Below, one piece after another: positions 20,045-21,742 of a DNA stretch of 21,742 nt; position 1 is the stretch's first letter; each line of letters opens with the position of its first letter. The stretch comes from Wenzhouxiangella sp. (lineage in GTDB: Bacteria; Pseudomonadota; Gammaproteobacteria; Xanthomonadales; Wenzhouxiangellaceae), in contig SKKV01000146.1 in the NCBI GenBank assembly GCA_007123575.1, positions 1-21,742 on the forward strand, read 5' to 3'. Under the pieces are notes generated by a model. That model had not been told where the DNA came from and searched no databases. It saw only the letters and a list, made by a program, of their open reading frames with translations. Made by a program: the position numbers and the translations under genes.

Positions 20045-21544
20045 ATGATTCGACAGATGACTCTGAGCTTGACCCTGCTTGCCACCGGCCTGGCCTTTGC
20101 CAGCGATGACTGGACGCCCGATATCGAGGCCTGGAATTCCTCCGCCCCGCCGCGTCCGGACAACCTCATCGTGCGCAACGCCACGATCTGGACCGGCACC
20201 GACGAAGGCATCCTCGAAAACGCCGACTTGCTGGTTCGTCGCGGCCGGATCAGCGCTGTCGGCCAGGACCTGAGCGCACCGCGAGGCGCGGTCGAGATAG
20301 ACGGCGAAGGCCTGCACATCACGCCCGGCATCATCGATGCCCATTCGCATGCGGCCATGATTGGCGGCGTCAACGAGGCCTCGCGCATCAGCACGGCCGA
20401 TGTACGGGTTCGCGACGTGATCGATGCCGAGTCGATCAACATCTACCGCCAGCTTGCCGGTGGTGTGACCACCATCAACCTGCTGCACGGCTCGGCCAAT
20501 GCCATTGGTGGCCAGATGTCGGTGATCAAACTGCGCTGGGGCGCAAGCCCGGCCAAGCTGGTGTTCGATGCCGCACCGGAAGGGATCAAGTTCGCCCTGG
20601 GCGAAAACCCCAAGCAGAGCAACTGGCGCGCCGATGAGCCGCGGTATCCGCAGACTCGGCACGGTGTCGAGCAGATCATCCGCGAAAAATTCCAGCAGGC
20701 CGATGACTATCGCCAGGCAATGGACAATATGCCGACGGGACGGACCGCGCGCGACCGGGTGCCGCCGCGCCCCAACCACGAACTTCAGGCCATATCCGAG
20801 ATTCTTCGAAGTGAGCGTGACGTGCACTCGCACGCCTACCGGGCCGATGAAAAGCTGGCGCTGATGCGTATCGCCGAACAGTACAACTTCGTCATCAAGG
20901 CCTTCCATCACGTGCTTGAAGGCTACAAGATCGCCCCACAAATGGCCGCGCACGGCGTCGGCGGTTCAACCTTTATCGACTGGTGGGCGTTCAAGTACGA
21001 AGCGATTGACGGCATAGGCTTTAACCCGGCCCTGATGCACGAATCGGGTGTGGTCACCGGCCTGCACTCGGACAACCCCGAACTGGCCCGGCGAATGAAC
21101 CTGGAAGCGGCCAAGGCCGTGCGCTACGGCCAGGTGGATCCGCACGATGCGCTGAAGATGATTACCGCCTGGCCCGCCGATCAGTTAGGCATCGGCCACC
21201 GTACCGGTCGCCTGGCCGAGGGCCTGGACGCCGACTTCGTGATCTGGAACGGTCATCCGCTGTCGGTGCAGTCTCGGGTCGAGCAGACCTGGGTAGACGG
21301 TCGCCGCTACTTTGACCGCCAGGCCGATCAACGCATGCGCGAGCGCTTGGACGCCGAGCGCGCCGAGCTGATCGCCCTGGTGCTGGATGACAGCGACAAC
21401 GACAATGGTAATGACAACGGCGACAACGGCGCCGACACATCGGAACCGGAACGTCGCCGCGTGCACAGCTTTGCCGCCCACCTCACCGGCTACCGCGCCT
21501 CGGAACTGGACCATGACGAGTACTGCATCTTCCATGATCACTAA
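20045..21544 (+). CDS. Exported metal-dependent amidohydrolase
   Basis: The 499-residue protein starts at ATG 20045, with GGAG eight nt upstream; GTG 20039 is too close to that site. A signal peptide ends near AFA-SDD (residue 19). The metal-binding HxH is intact as PGIIDAHSHAAM with His100 and His102, followed by AGGVTTINLLHGSAN, a histidine pair in AFHHVLEG, and LHSDNPE, which supplies the catalytic Asp. It ends with the usual WPADQLGIGHRTGRLAEGLDADFVIWNGHP. This fits imidazolonepropionase/prolidase-like amidohydrolases; the substrate cannot be assigned, but an exported peptide or cyclic amide hydrolase is plausible. Unusually, near the C-terminus a low-complexity Asp/Asn/Gly stretch (about 452-466) precedes a tail ending in CIFHDH. 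It starts 2 bp after the first amidohydrolase and overlaps the next gene by 11 bp. Confidence 0.93.
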   Translation: MIRQMTLSLTLLATGLAFASDDWTPDIEAWNSSAPPRPDNLIVRNATIWTGTDEGILENADLLVRRGRISAVGQDLSAPRGAVEIDGEGLHITPGIIDAHSHAAMIGGVNEASRISTADVRVRDVIDAESINIYRQLAGGVTTINLLHGSANAIGGQMSVIKLRWGASPAKLVFDAAPEGIKFALGENPKQSNWRADEPRYPQTRHGVEQIIREKFQQADDYRQAMDNMPTGRTARDRVPPRPNHELQAISEILRSERDVHSHAYRADEKLALMRIAEQYNFVIKAFHHVLEGYKIAPQMAAHGVGGSTFIDWWAFKYEAIDGIGFNPALMHESGVVTGLHSDNPELARRMNLEAAKAVRYGQVDPHDALKMITAWPADQLGIGHRTGRLAEGLDADFVIWNGHPLSVQSRVEQTWVDGRRYFDRQADQRMRERLDAERAELIALVLDDSDNDNGNDNGDNGADTSEPERRRVHSFAAHLTGYRASELDHDEYCIFHDH

Positions 21545-21742
21545 TTCCCTGCTCAAAACAGCGGCGGTCGCACTGACCGCTACCCTTCTGGCCGCACCAG
21601 CGCTGGCCGACCTGACCGCGCTGACCGGTGCCACCGTGCATCCGGTCAACCAGGAACCGATCGAGAACGGCATCGTGCTGATCGAAAGCGGCCACATTCA
21701 AGCCGTTGGTGCCGACCTCGACATCCCGGACAATGCCCGGCG
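21534..21742 (+). CDS. Third exported amidohydrolase-family protein, N-terminal part
   Basis: ATG 21534 lies inside the end of the preceding gene and the frame runs off the window after 69 codons. It encodes a signal peptide (MITNSLLKTAAVALTATLLAAPALA, cut near residue 25) followed by the start of an amidohydrolase beta segment: ALTGATVHPVNQEPIENGIVLIESGHIQAVGADL. The pattern 'G-x-V/I-x-I-x-x-G-x-I-x-A-V-G' matches the two upstream amidohydrolases. Catalytic motifs lie beyond the window, so it cannot be judged active or not. The 11-bp overlap indicates that all three genes form one operon. Confidence 0.85.
   Translation, partial: MITNSLLKTAAVALTATLLAAPALADLTALTGATVHPVNQEPIENGIVLIESGHIQAVGADLDIPDNAR

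Overview
The window reads as a chromosomal segment of a GC-rich gammaproteobacterium. A Xanthomonadales- or Wenzhouxiangella-like lineage is my best guess, based on the split metH preceded by an ArsR/methyltransferase regulator, the YtrA-type GntR/ABC operon with a GGTG-N16-CACC operator, and the periplasmic amidohydrolase cluster. No phage, integrase, transposase, CRISPR, tRNA or rRNA gene was seen. Most of the window is ordinary housekeeping and accessory metabolism. The unusual content lies in the regulatory DNA and in a 1.1-kb repeat region.

Layout. (1) 1-2236, minus strand: an alpha/beta hydrolase, an NnrU-family membrane protein and a MarC-family membrane protein cut by the window edge. 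(2) 2290-3253, plus: a small zinc-ribbon/HTH DUF2089 protein overlapping a membrane protein. Its promoter overlaps the divergent hydrolase promoter. (3) 3575-8307, plus: a SahR-like ArsR/methyltransferase regulator, then cobalamin-dependent methionine synthase split into two overlapping genes. (4) 8338-9636, minus: a periplasmic FKBP isomerase followed by a DUF2058 (YaiL-like) protein. (5) 9816-12724, plus: an autoregulated YtrA-type operon of a small membrane protein, GntR regulator, ABC ATPase, ABC-2 permease and small membrane protein. (6) 12815-13567, plus: a stand-alone degenerate EAL-domain protein, convergent with cysteine synthase (13564-14556, minus). (7) 14723-16876, plus: an exported rhodanese and a YeeE/YedE-type sulfur transporter, separated by a terminator hairpin. 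With cysK these form a small sulfur-assimilation island. (8) 16877-17999: a gene-free region made of a duplicated composite repeat, one copy of which is expanded by a 67-bp hairpin-containing minisatellite. (9) 18015-21742, plus: a DUF4156 lipoprotein and a run of three exported amidohydrolase-family proteins. The first has lost its metal ligands; the third runs off the window.

How it fits together: sulfur flows from thiosulfate-type compounds (YedE, rhodanese) to cysteine (CysK) and, via homocysteine, to methionine (MetH1/MetH2). The SahR-like protein probably senses S-adenosylhomocysteine and controls its own operon through a palindrome just after the predicted transcription start. The best second-look items are the apparent non-AUG start of that regulator, the repeat region, the Shine-Dalgarno-sequestering hairpin before the amidohydrolase operon, and the inactive-looking enzymes (EAL protein and first amidohydrolase).
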